Below are positions 43,009 through 52,760 of a stretch of 64,000 nt of DNA, in pieces (position 1 is the stretch's first letter; each line of letters opens with the position of its first letter). The translations under genes and the position numbers were made by a program. The notes under the pieces were generated by a model. The model saw only the letters and a program-made list of their open reading frames with translations. It was not told the DNA's origin and ran no database searches. Source of the stretch: Pythium myriotylum (Eukaryota; Oomycota; Peronosporomycetes; Pythiales; Pythiaceae); assembly GCA_023091665.1 (NCBI GenBank), contig JALJCQ010000012.1, forward strand, positions 1,116,001 through 1,180,000, written 5' to 3'.

Positions 43009-44229
43009 CTACGCGGCCCTTCTCAGATCGGATTGCGTGCCGCAGACGTTCAAGATCCCCTGAGCAGATCTTGCTTCCAGGTTGATTGTGTTGCGGTGCC
43101 TTGAAGCAGCACTCTCACGTTGAAGCTGCCGTGTGATGTATTCGGCGAGGAAGGATTCCGTTCGATCTTGAAGAGTCGCACGTGGTGGATATTCGAAGGA
43201 TTCCAACTGACCATCTTCCTGATAATGTCGGTCCTCTGGGCTTCCATCTTTCCATCGATGCTGGTTCGAGGCACGAACAATCGAAGAGTTTTCAGACCAG
43301 GGCTTGAGTGCCCCCTCTCAGTCCACATTGGATAAGATCGAGATCCTTGCTTCTACGAGAGTCCAGCGTCCGTTTTGGTACGCCACTCAGTGCTCGACAG
43401 GTGCTGGTTCATTGCAATGATGGCAGCCCTGGCAAAAAAAAAAGACAAGCCATAGTGAACTATTACACAACTTTAGCTGGAGATGTGTGCAGACACCACA
43501 GCTTCTGAAGCCCCCCTCAAAAGATCGTTCTGGCCAGGAGAAATGATCCTGGACGTACCAGCAGCCCTGCAAATCTCCAGCCGGCCTTCCTCAACGTTTT
43601 CCTCCAATACCAAAAGGACACCAGCTTCCGGTGGATAAGTGATCTGTCGATCAGACGATCGCAGCCAACGGCGAAGGCAATCTCATTGCACAAGGCTCCC
43701 TTCGCGCCTTGTGGCTGCCCAGATTTGGGATCCAGTCCTTGTGGATATCTTGAATCCCTCCCACGAGAAGCCAGAACATCAGTTACTACTGCCCAGAACT
43801 GTTCGTTACCCTGACTGATGAATTGAAGAAGTGGAAGCCCCGTCGAATCTGCTTCAGAACAACTGCCAAGGAAGAAGAGAGGATGATCCTCCTCAGTCAC
43901 GTCTTACGAACGAAACGGCAGAGGATACCCCAGGACGTTTCAGCTCCGAGATTGACGGATTCGACCACTCGACTTGCCGTCGAGACGACGCTGGCTCTGT
44001 GGCGGCACCATCGATTCTGCGTCGGTGGGATGAGTCACCGCCCAGAGATCGAAACGTCCGGAGCACGTTCGGCTGCCATCGAGGAGTCGAGGAGTCTCCT
44101 GTTATCGATGGTCGGACGGCGAATAGCTGCGACCGCGTCGGTAGATGGGCTAACGACGACGGCACTCTGAGTCCCCATTTCGGAATCTTCCGGCTCGTGC
44201 ACCAATACGACTCGCTTGGATCCATCGCA

Positions 44230-46779
44230 ATGGTCGACTCAACGCGGCCTCGCTATGCGCAGTCACCGGACATGTTCACGACCAACCTCATCTCGGACGC
44301 GTCGCAGCTCAACCCCCATGCCCACACCGTACAGATTATCATGGTGTTGGGCTACGCCGTCATGAGTTTCCTATGCTTTGTTCTTATCTTCCATCTCCGA
44401 CGTAATCGCTCCGACGCTCGCAAGGGAGACAGCAGCGCCGCGCGGAAGCTCCTGCTGCCGACGTTCGAGCCTCTGCTCTGGATTCTCGGCATCGCCACGG
44501 GATCGTACGCGCTCACGATGCTCACGATTACGGTGCTCGGACTATTCCGCGATGGCACACCGCGCATCTTGAGCGAGCTCTTCTACTGCGGACGCCAGTT
44601 CGTTTTTCTCCTTGCGATGGTGTTCATGCTCCAAAAGTCTGTGTCCGTCCCCGCGCTCGGTCGATCGGTGGCCATCTCTCTCGCGCTCGCAACGTACACG
44701 CTGCCGGTGGTCATCTACATGACATACTGGGGTGAACCCGACAAGCAAGACACGTACTACGTCATTCAACGCGTGCTACGTCTTGTACTTGTGGCAGCCT
44801 TCCTCTACATTTTCTTGCGCCCGCCGAGTAGAGCGAGCAAGGCATCGATACGTTCGTACTGCTGCTTCACGTTCATCTACCAAGCGCTTTCATTCGCATC
44901 GAGCGAGCTCAACTACGTTGGCTATCGCCAGGCCGGATCTCTTGTCACGTACTGTGCTCTTATCTGGGCAGCGCTCGTTCCGCTCGTGATCTGGCGGCTA
45001 CTTTTGGCTGATACAGAGCACTGGAGAGGAATGGGGCAGCGAGCCTGTGCGCTGCAGAACGCATATCGCCAGAAGAACCAGATGCAGGAGCACGTCTCAG
45101 CTCAAGGGCTTCACGTACTCATCGAGATGCACCGGAAGCTTGTAATCGACTTTGCGTACTTGGAACTAAAGCGCCGGATTGGCGTCGGATCCAGTGCCGT
45201 TGTTTATGACGGCTGGCTTCACTCGTACACACCGGTGGCTACGAAGGTTTACACGCCCCTCGCGCTCACGGACGAAGTGGTCGCAAATTTCTCTCATGAA
45301 GCCGCTCTCTGTGCCGCCCTGCATCACCCAAACATCGTTCGATTCTACGGCATGTGCGTGTGTCCTCCGACTATTGGACTCGTATTCGAGCTCTGCCAGG
45401 GAAGTCTCGAGACCGTGTTACGAGCTAACGCGAATCGGGAGTTCCATAAGAACCACCAGACGACGATGATTAACTTGGGTTACTTGCTTGATGCGGCACG
45501 CGCCGTTGCCTACCTGCACAGCTTCTCGCCGCGTTTTCTTCATCGCGACATCAAGCCAGCCAACTTTCTTGTCGACAGTGACTACAACGTCAAACTCAGC
45601 GATTTTGGCGAGTCTCGAAGTCTCACGACTGGCGACGCAGGGAAGGACGACATGCTAAGCAGTCGCAGCCGCGACACGAATGTGTTGATTCGAACGCCGA
45701 CAGTTCTGGAGAGGTGCGAATCCACGAGGGCCCAGGAAATGACAGTCAAAGGCACTGTGGACTACATGGCCCCAGAGCTGATCAACGGTAAAGGAGGGTA
45801 CGCGTGCTACGGAGAGGCGGCTGATATATTCTCTCTAGCGATGACTATGTGGGATATCTTGCATCCAGGAGAAGAGCGGTATCCAGCTTGCAGAGACAAC
45901 CACTTGCAAGTGTTCCAAGCCGTCTTAGACGGGAAACGCCCAGCTATATCGCCAGACTTGCACCCAACGTTGCAGGAACTGATCTGCAGTGCCTGGCACA
46001 TGGACGCGCGACTTCGACCCTCCGCCCAGATCATCGTCAGTACGCTCGAGAGTATCCAAGAGGAGGTATGCGCGGAATTTCTGGCAGAAACCTTTTGGAG
46101 TTTTGGAGTCGACGTTCCAGCGTTAACTGCCTCAGATGACGAGGACAATGTCGGCTCTGGTAGCTCAAGTGGAGTCCTTGGTGGTAGCAGTCGTGGCGGT
46201 GAGGGCAAGTTGGTCGCGGATCCGATTTGTGGTGTCTTTTCGGGTGTGCAGATCGTGTGGCAGCTCGTATCCCTACAGTACGCAGACTGTGTCGGTGAAG
46301 CCAACCGCATGGGGCGGATGTGGATGGACACTGGCCTACTGCATCACGTTAAGCACGCGCGCGGATTCTCAGACGACAATGCGACCTACTACCTTGATGA
46401 AGAGCGCGTTCGAATGTGTCGACCACCGTCTAACGACGGGGCGCCCAAAACGCCATTGTCTCACCGGATGAGTGCTAGCGGCAGGCGCAAGCACACATTA
46501 TCCACTGACTCCCAGACTCCTAGCGAAACAAGCTCAAGGAGAACCAGCAACATTCCGTATCCTATGTGCGCATGTCGAAAGCACGGGCAGCGTCAGAACG
46601 AATCAACCAAGCCGGAACGGCGCAAGACGCTTAAGCGACAGAAATTCCAGACGATCTCTGAGGCGAACCTGTTAACGGCCTCGCTTCTCACGCCGGACGA
46701 AGGCGTCGCCGAGTTAACAGAGAGGCCATCCGATTTCGGGTGGTTTAGCGCTGACACGCTGAACGTAATCGTAGAATAA
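44230..46779 (+). CDS. Seven-transmembrane receptor fused to TKL-like kinase and DEP domain, copy A1
   Basis: 849 aa in one exon from the ATG at 44230 (MVDSTRPRYAQSPDMF). Seven hydrophobic helices lie between residues about 33 and 270: IIMVLGYAVMSFLCFVLIF, FEPLLWILGIATGSYALTML, FVFLLAMVFML, ISLALATYTLPVVIYM, VLRLVLVAAFLYIFL, CCFTFIYQALSFASS and LVTYCALIWAALVPLVIWRL. A conserved linker follows (LADTEHWRGMGQRACALQ, then LHVLIEMHRKLVIDFAYLEL). The kinase starts near residue 310 with IGVGSSAVVYDG, VATKVY, FLHRDIKPANFLVD, VKLSDFGESR, YMAPELI and YGEAADIFSLAMTMWD, all catalytic residues present. A DEP-like domain is near 670-725 (GRMWMDTGLLHHVKHARGF). The tail carries MCACRKHGQR and FQTISEANLLTASLL. 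Expected at a membrane, sensing outside or lumenal cues and phosphorylating inside. Confidence 0.88.
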   Translation: MVDSTRPRYAQSPDMFTTNLISDASQLNPHAHTVQIIMVLGYAVMSFLCFVLIFHLRRNRSDARKGDSSAARKLLLPTFEPLLWILGIATGSYALTMLTITVLGLFRDGTPRILSELFYCGRQFVFLLAMVFMLQKSVSVPALGRSVAISLALATYTLPVVIYMTYWGEPDKQDTYYVIQRVLRLVLVAAFLYIFLRPPSRASKASIRSYCCFTFIYQALSFASSELNYVGYRQAGSLVTYCALIWAALVPLVIWRLLLADTEHWRGMGQRACALQNAYRQKNQMQEHVSAQGLHVLIEMHRKLVIDFAYLELKRRIGVGSSAVVYDGWLHSYTPVATKVYTPLALTDEVVANFSHEAALCAALHHPNIVRFYGMCVCPPTIGLVFELCQGSLETVLRANANREFHKNHQTTMINLGYLLDAARAVAYLHSFSPRFLHRDIKPANFLVDSDYNVKLSDFGESRSLTTGDAGKDDMLSSRSRDTNVLIRTPTVLERCESTRAQEMTVKGTVDYMAPELINGKGGYACYGEAADIFSLAMTMWDILHPGEERYPACRDNHLQVFQAVLDGKRPAISPDLHPTLQELICSAWHMDARLRPSAQIIVSTLESIQEEVCAEFLAETFWSFGVDVPALTASDDEDNVGSGSSSGVLGGSSRGGEGKLVADPICGVFSGVQIVWQLVSLQYADCVGEANRMGRMWMDTGLLHHVKHARGFSDDNATYYLDEERVRMCRPPSNDGAPKTPLSHRMSASGRRKHTLSTDSQTPSETSSRRTSNIPYPMCACRKHGQRQNESTKPERRKTLKRQKFQTISEANLLTASLLTPDEGVAELTERPSDFGWFSADTLNVIVE

Positions 46780-47690
46780 GACCAACATGGATCAATGAAG
46801 ATAGCGGACAAGATACGTATCTATGAATCGAATGAGTCTTGTCGAAACCGTCCACTTTCAGTTGCAGCAACAGCGGACAGAGATGGTCATACAGGCATCA
46901 CGGTTCTGCTACACAACGGCATCACTCCATCGCTAAACCTCAATGGCGCCGCAGTTGAGCATTAGTATACCAACAGTACAACAGGACAGCTATCAGGATT
47001 CATAAGATGAGCTCAATAGACTTCACTTACACCATCAGTAGTAGCAACAACACCAAAATTGTGAAATGATCGTCACGGTGTCCGATTCGTTAACAAATAT
47101 TCCGGCGACTGACAGATACAAGTAATCTTTTGATGGGCACCAGCGTACGATTCGACCATTGGCTGTGCATTTCAACTTCGTTCTGTTGCGTCGCTTGATT
47201 TTGTCGCAGACCTGGTTAGGTCCACCGTTGCACTTCCGATCTCTGTGAGTATCCCAGCGATCGGCGCTACACAATATCGGTCGTACGTAAAGCGGTAACA
47301 GCACGCCATTGGTCTTTCTCTCAATCGGCGCCAAAAAATCAGACTGGTGTTGACGTCGCGCGTCGATTACAGTGCGGAATGTGTAAGTCACAGAGTCGTA
47401 GGTCGCGGAATCGAACATCGATCGCGCATTTTTTAACAGGAAGGCACAAAAACTGGATGGTAATGTCCTCCAGTCTTTGATGTAGACTTGATCTCGTTGA
47501 GGGGGGGCCCCTCTTTCTCCAGTCTGTCGATTGGATCATCGAGAGAGTCCAATGAGCTCACCATTAATTATAAAGATGCAGCCATAGCTCGTCACCTCTT
47601 ACTTGCCAGGAAAGCCACAAGGATTCTCGCATACGCCCAGGCTAATGGATGTGGGTTGACGAGAGAAGGCGCGCCGTAGTACAGCACGTC
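46780..47690. other. Gene-poor spacer with an unassigned small open frame
   Basis: No recognised gene. On the minus strand an ATG-started frame at 47418-47035 gives 127 residues with cysteines and basic runs (IKRRNRTKLKCTANGRIV) but no signal peptide or known domain. It may be chance or a relic. Confidence 0.35.
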
Positions 47691-48132
47691 GGCAACTACA
47701 CCTCGTTGATGGATTAGTCCGTGCCGAAGCTCGCCTCGGGTTTCTCCAACACCAAGAACTCGACCACAGGCAGCTTCATAGCCATGTGCATGCTTGGAAG
47801 CGACTTTGCCAAGCGAGCACAACTGCTGTCGAACGACCAAACCCGCGACGAGGTCGTCCATGTGATGCGCGCCATGTTTCCCATGGCGGCTCAGCCGAAT
47901 CGGCACCAAGACTGTCCACCGCTGAGGCTAAGATGACCTCTTCGACAACTCGTGGAGCAACCCTCGCCCGGACTTCACCAAAGTTGACTTTACCGAGCTT
48001 GCCGAGCCCGTAGGCCGCTTGTACTTTTCGGGCGAGCACACGTAGCCTAAGTACTAAAGCTACGTGCACGGAGCGTACCGCGCTGGAATCGCAACTGCGC
48101 AGCAGCTCAGGAAGCGCCCCGAGTTCCAGTAG
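47691..48132 (+). pseudogene. Decayed C-terminal part of a flavin amine oxidase
   Basis: Conceptual translation gives NYTSLMD, stop, VPKLASGFSNTKNSTTGSFI, then AMCMLGSDFAKRAQLL and VVHVMRAMFP. After a frameshift near 47920 it gives DLFDNSWSNPRPDFTKVDF, LAEPVGRLYFSGEHT, stop, PKY, stop, YVHGAYRAGIATAQQL and a final stop. The GRLYFSGEHT...VHGAYRAGIATA block is the C-terminal FAD-contacting signature of amine oxidases (monoamine, polyamine or L-amino-acid oxidase type). At least three in-frame stops (47715, 48043, 48055), one frameshift and no N-terminal dinucleotide-binding GxGxxG region in the preceding kilobase show that it is a dead fragment. Confidence 0.75.
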
Positions 48133-49136
48133 ATGAAGCCGTGTGGGATCGTGATGGGTTCGAGCGTTGAGTCACACTGTAGAGTCACATAACAATAAAG
48201 CTTGTCGTAAACTTGAATGATGCGAGTGTTTCTCTTTTCAAATCCCATTGTCGCGCCGAGGCTGCTCTATCCGCTCCTACTGGTCGGGAAGCACGAGCTG
48301 AGCGATGTGCCATTGAAACCATGTTCTGAGTTCCACGCGTGGCGATCCATCGCTGATAAACACGGCTGCCGCCCGACACCATGTGCTTCGGACCAGCGTA
48401 ACGCGTTCCTCCCCCATTCTTAGCGGTCTTCTTCAGGGTTCCTGATCGGAGTGGAGCTACGTAAATAGTCACAAAATCTGGACGAAATGTGGGATTGGGC
48501 ACACAGACCTCTCGTTCGCAGCACATCCAAACAATGACCCCCACGTGACATTTGCCACAGTCCTTGCGAACGGGTATGAGACGGCACTCGCTCTCGTCGA
48601 CCGTCTTCACAAGCTTGTGTCGAGACCTGTTCCGCAAGTGTCGACTTGGGATCGATTGGAACGGTGAGTTGGGTTCCAAAGTCGACAGTTATCGATCCAC
48701 TTATCACAGTCGATGATCCTAAAGCGCGAGATCACGTTTGATCGAGGGGGATGTAGAGTGTGAGTGAGCCTGATGGTGAAGCCCATTCGTTTCGATCTCA
48801 GCGTAGCTCGGTGATACCTCTTTTCCTACATGAGGAAACAGGAATTGACGCTGAATGAGTCTGGTCCAAAAGTAGCTGGCGAGTTGGCGGAGATCTTGAA
48901 TCTTGTTGAGGAGATCGGCACCGGTATCTGAGGTCAGTTCTCCAACGGCCGGAAACGTTCGCCACAGTATTCAGGGTAGACTATTTTTGCGGTCAAGATG
49001 TACCGTCGCATAGCTACTCGTCATTAAGTATTAAGTGATCGAAGGCCGCCGAGTTGCTCTCGAGAACCTCTCCTCGCTTGTATTCCGCATTTCGAAGGCT
49101 CAAGAACAAAGAAACATCAGCCGCTCGCGAACGCGT
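48133..49136. other. Gene-poor spacer
   Basis: About 1 kb. Minus-strand frames between 48185 and 48707 contain a cysteine-dense stretch (KDCGKCHVGVIVWMCCEREV) without a start or recognisable family. A short plus-strand frame near 48829 (MRKQELTLNESGPKVAGELA...) ends after 33 codons. Either could be a gene relic, and I assign no function. The frame of the downstream LRR protein is open up to 49035 without an ATG. Confidence 0.4.
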
Positions 49137-51419
49137 ATGAAAGCCCAAGCTACACAAGCCAAAGGCCCACCTGTCAGTTTAGAGCCGCGTCCACGACGAT
49201 CATGGGGATTTGTGGTGTGGTGGATCGTTCTCCTCTTCCTTCACGCCGCCAACGTCATCTACTACGCCGGTGCCGCCTGGTTGTACCGTCACTTCGCTTG
49301 GACTTACTTTGAGCATTCGCTAGAGACGAATTCGATTGGCATAAATGTGACCGAACACCCGAAAATCTCGAAGATCCACGCGGTTATTGCTGCGATCCAC
49401 GTGCTTTTCATGCTGCTCATGGTCGTGGGGTCCATCTTGGCTCGAAGATTCGTTTTTCAACCCGAGCTGGCTCGATACACACATTACATGGTCCGTCGTC
49501 TATCTGGCAAGTCTAAGACGGCCTCTTCAACGGAGGGATTATTCTTCAGAAAATTATTGGGGACCAAGATCGTGAAGAGGCTGTCCTCGACTGCCAGTCG
49601 AAGTGGCAGCTTCCTTCTTGCGCGCGACGGTCTCCTGGGCGTGGAGAGCGTCTACTTCGACCATATCCTTCTTATCCGCGAGTTGGTGGAGACATCGCTG
49701 CAGACTTACCAAGTCTTCCGTATGTCTCAGGTGCTGCCTCGATTGTGGCTGATCCGCTTCTACCTCGCTCTGCTGGTCATCAATTGCTGGGCTGTGCCAT
49801 TCCTGCATCGATATTACCGGAACAAAGAGAATCTTCGGCGGCTACTGTGCCTGCTGTGCGACGCTGTGCTTGACATGCTCTCCTCAATCGGTGTATCAAT
49901 CATCATCTTCGCGACCTACGCCCCGCAGTATACCGACCCCAATCTGTTCGGTTTTCCAATGGCCTCATGGTATGATGACGAGTGGTTTTCCAACATGCAG
50001 CAGGAGTTCCAGATCATGCTGGTCGCCTCCTGGACCGACATGCTCTCTCGTCTGGTGTTTGCAGTGGGGCTGCTTCAGTGTATGGAAGCCATCAAGGATC
50101 TCCTGACGACGTGGACGATAACTGCTTCTGGGCCAACAGATACCGTAAGTAACAAAGCTGTCATACCAACAGGCACGGAGATTGACGCAAAGCTGGGGCC
50201 AAAATTGGACGAGATGGCTGGAGCAATGAACGATAATCCTGCCGAGAGTTTTTCTGACAAGTTGGCCAAGCCTAGCCTCTCTCGGCTACCTCTCGAGACG
50301 ATTCAGTCGGACAACGCAAGAAAAAAAAAGGATTGGTTTCATCGCGCAATTCATTTTATCGTCCACATCGGAGGACCAGGACTCTTCGTCACGTGGGGGT
50401 TTGTGCTTATCGCCGTCCACGTCACCGCCGAGTCCAACCACAACAAGGCACAGTGTTCGCTGAATCTAAAACCTTGGTTTTCCAGCAAGCCAGGCTGTTC
50501 TCTCGTCGAACTTAACTGTAGATCTCTGCGTTCTTCAGGACATGACGAAGTAATCGGCTCGGTGTGGGATGCTTTCGACCCGGATCGCGCCGCTGGAATC
50601 GTGATTCGCCACTGTGCAGAGCTGGTTGTTCCGTCCAAGATCCAAGACTACCACCACATCACAAGTCTCAAAGTCTACAACTCGACGGTTGTCGGCTGGG
50701 ATGACGATTCGGCACTGACTAGCACCAAGAACCCGAACCTTCGGACGATATTCCTCATTCGTACGTTCACGACGACAGGCCAGTTGCCGCGTGGAATGTT
50801 GTCGCCCGACTTCCCGTCAGGAGTTCGAAACATCTACATGTCGGTGACGAACTTCCCGACACTCCCTAACGACCTGGACACTCGATGGCCAAAACGACTG
50901 ATGCTATCGATGGAGTTTTCTCCGGTCACTTCAATACCGGACGTCGTCGTCCGTCTGGATCCTCTGTCGGTCTCCTTTGCCGGCACCGCCATCTCGACTG
51001 TCTCGACAGAGATATTTGAGTTGCCACATGTGGATGGGATACTGTTCGGTCTTACGCGGGTTCAAGAGTTGCCTCGAAATGTCAGCTCCATCAACCCTGT
51101 GATCCGAGCCATCTTGCTGCAGTACACGAATGTGACGGAATTCTGGTCGTGGATGGACCACTACGCGTATTTCCTCCAGACTTTTCCCGGAAGAGCTTTT
51201 AATGCTTTTGGCACGCCGTACTGTCGCGAGCTTCTCGAGATCGCCAACGGCAATCGGACCGCGTTCTCAGTGAGCCCCAAGCCAGACCACAGCGTCTTGA
51301 TGGATGTCTCGACACCAGCCAAGCTAGCGTTTGTAATGCGAGCAATCGAGTGCTCAACGCCGATTCCACTCTCGAGCTTCCCACTTCCACTCGAGGACGC
51401 CAAGCACGCATGGACCTAG
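49137..51419 (+). CDS. Multi-pass transmembrane protein with LRR-like ectodomain, copy 1
   Basis: 760 aa in one exon from the ATG at 49137 (MKAQATQAKGPPVSLEPRPR). Hydrophobic helices include FVVWWIVLLFLHAANVIYYA, IHAVIAAIHVLFMLLMVVG, LWLIRFYLALLVINCWAVPF, LCDAVLDMLSSIGVSIIIF, SRLVFAVGLLQCMEAI and, near residue 415, GPGLFVTWGFVLIAVHVTAE. After the last helix comes a C-terminal region of about 330 residues with degenerate leucine-rich repeats (ITSLKVYNSTVVGW, LPRGMLSPDFPSGVRNIYM, FPTLPNDLDTRWPKRLML). It contains paired cysteines near its start (KAQCSLNLKPWFSSKPGCSL) and a TPYCRELLEIANGNRTAF end. It has no kinase domain. The architecture matches the gene at 55955-58356 and sits between receptor-kinase copies A1 and B1. 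Ligand and function unknown. Confidence 0.78.
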   Translation: MKAQATQAKGPPVSLEPRPRRSWGFVVWWIVLLFLHAANVIYYAGAAWLYRHFAWTYFEHSLETNSIGINVTEHPKISKIHAVIAAIHVLFMLLMVVGSILARRFVFQPELARYTHYMVRRLSGKSKTASSTEGLFFRKLLGTKIVKRLSSTASRSGSFLLARDGLLGVESVYFDHILLIRELVETSLQTYQVFRMSQVLPRLWLIRFYLALLVINCWAVPFLHRYYRNKENLRRLLCLLCDAVLDMLSSIGVSIIIFATYAPQYTDPNLFGFPMASWYDDEWFSNMQQEFQIMLVASWTDMLSRLVFAVGLLQCMEAIKDLLTTWTITASGPTDTVSNKAVIPTGTEIDAKLGPKLDEMAGAMNDNPAESFSDKLAKPSLSRLPLETIQSDNARKKKDWFHRAIHFIVHIGGPGLFVTWGFVLIAVHVTAESNHNKAQCSLNLKPWFSSKPGCSLVELNCRSLRSSGHDEVIGSVWDAFDPDRAAGIVIRHCAELVVPSKIQDYHHITSLKVYNSTVVGWDDDSALTSTKNPNLRTIFLIRTFTTTGQLPRGMLSPDFPSGVRNIYMSVTNFPTLPNDLDTRWPKRLMLSMEFSPVTSIPDVVVRLDPLSVSFAGTAISTVSTEIFELPHVDGILFGLTRVQELPRNVSSINPVIRAILLQYTNVTEFWSWMDHYAYFLQTFPGRAFNAFGTPYCRELLEIANGNRTAFSVSPKPDHSVLMDVSTPAKLAFVMRAIECSTPIPLSSFPLPLEDAKHAWT

Positions 51420-52760
51420 ACACCAAGTATTCTTCAAAGCCTTCCGGTGTCTGATATCCAGTTTCACAATATCGACATAATAATTTCGAACGCATACACG
51501 CAATCAAGGGTATATTCACGTTCGAAGTGGTGCGGAAACACAACGATAGGGACAATCCAAATTTCACATTTAGTTGTTCTAGTAGTCATGGCTGAAACGT
51601 GGGGACGTCGGTCTCCCTTCTCACAATCACGGTCGAGTCTTGTTACTGAAATTCAGGTCGTGCGAGGAGCTGCCAAGCCGTCGAGATACCTGCACTGTGC
51701 GCAGCGTTCACTTCCCTAGAGCCGCCCTGAATAGCAAGAAGCGGATAGGTTCGAGGGTTTCAAACAGACCCTAACCGAGAAGTGCCTCCTCGTGTTTAAC
51801 GACGGATTCGACATGCTTACGGAAACAGTGTATTCTACTTCAAATGTGAGGCTTGGACTTGGATCGCTCAGTTATGAATACTAAAGCCGGGTCCAACAGC
51901 CCTGTATTGTACCGCTGACAGCCGCGAAGAAGTGATCTCGATTTGTTCGAGGAATTCGGTCGCGAGCAACTGACGCGCCGGCACTTGGTGGGGGCCACAT
52001 GTGGGTGTACAGACCCTGGATGTTTCTCCTCGAATCCATCGATGTATTTTCTGCGTGATCGTCCATCTTGCTAAAGGCGTGTAGGTGGTGGTGCAATGCC
52101 CGGACGCACAGACTGTCATCCTAGTCTTCGCGGTCCCGCGTAAAGACGAAGAAGCGTGGCGTCTTTCGGTCGATGATAAAGACGAAGTTGGCGAACGCCG
52201 TTGTTCATTGTTCCCGGAGTTAAGTTCAAAATTGCTACGTCCCTAGAGAAATCAGCATCCCCCGGGTTGCAATCTACACGGATAATTATTCCTCGGACGA
52301 CGTGTTTGGAGCGTATTACGATTTCGCTGGCATGCAACAGTCCTGGAGCTCTAACGATTCACGGATGTGAGGAGGCTGAGGATTTGAAAGAGTGACTCAC
52401 CTGACTGCTCTGCGCGTCCATCCTGGAGTTCCGCTCACGTAATCCGATAGGGGCCAGTTGGGACGTTCTCCACGATACACAACTATTAAAAAGAAAAAGC
52501 AGCGCACCCAAGCCTTGCTGTCATGAATAGGATGTGCTCGAAAATAGCCTTTCGCGTGGATGACATGCCCCAGACCAGGCTTCACCCAAGATGTTGTGCA
52601 CTGTCCAACTGGTGCTGCATAGCCAGTGCGTTGCTCCTCACTTGGACAGTATGTCAAATGAAAATTCCGATTGACCGTTCAAAATTTTGATGACGAATTA
52701 ACAGCTATGGCCTGTCAATGCACAAGAAGATGTTCTAAATTCAATACAGTATTTGTGAGG
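51420..52760. other. Gene-poor spacer with possible gene relics
   Basis: 1.3 kb with no intact gene. Plus-strand bases about 51746-51885 read as a plausible coding stretch (ADRFEGFKQTLTEKCLLVFN... to SLSYEY stop) with no start. Minus 52397-52657 reads MTYCPSEEQRTGYAAPVGQC... for 86 codons. Neither matches a family I know. They may be remnants of duplicated neighbours. Confidence 0.35.

Larger units (their letters stand above)
42799..43075 (+). repeat. Imperfect direct repeat around the low-complexity tracts
   Basis: A segment at about 42799-42853 (GGCCCTTCTCAGA..., then GAAGATCCACCGAGCAGATC) recurs imperfectly at about 43014-43075 (GGCCCTTCTCAGATCGGATT, then CAAGATCCCCTGAGCAGATC). The copies start about 215 bp apart and flank the TC and G tracts. 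Confidence 0.6.
42511..44229. other. Gene-poor spacer with low-complexity tracts
   Basis: 1.7 kb between the hydrolase and the first receptor kinase. It holds a TC microsatellite, a purine tract ending in a G run and an imperfect duplication (separate entries). Open frames exist (for example minus 43517-43900; plus 43120-43335 with a hydrophobic core) but none shows a recognised domain or convincing splice signals. The frame of the receptor kinase is open upstream to 43831 without an ATG, so part of 43831-44229 may be its 5' UTR or an upstream exon. Confidence 0.5.

Noticed and set aside
48185..48707. Cysteine-rich minus-strand frames as a secreted small protein
   Set aside because: The frame lacks an ATG and a signal peptide, and I could not match any family.
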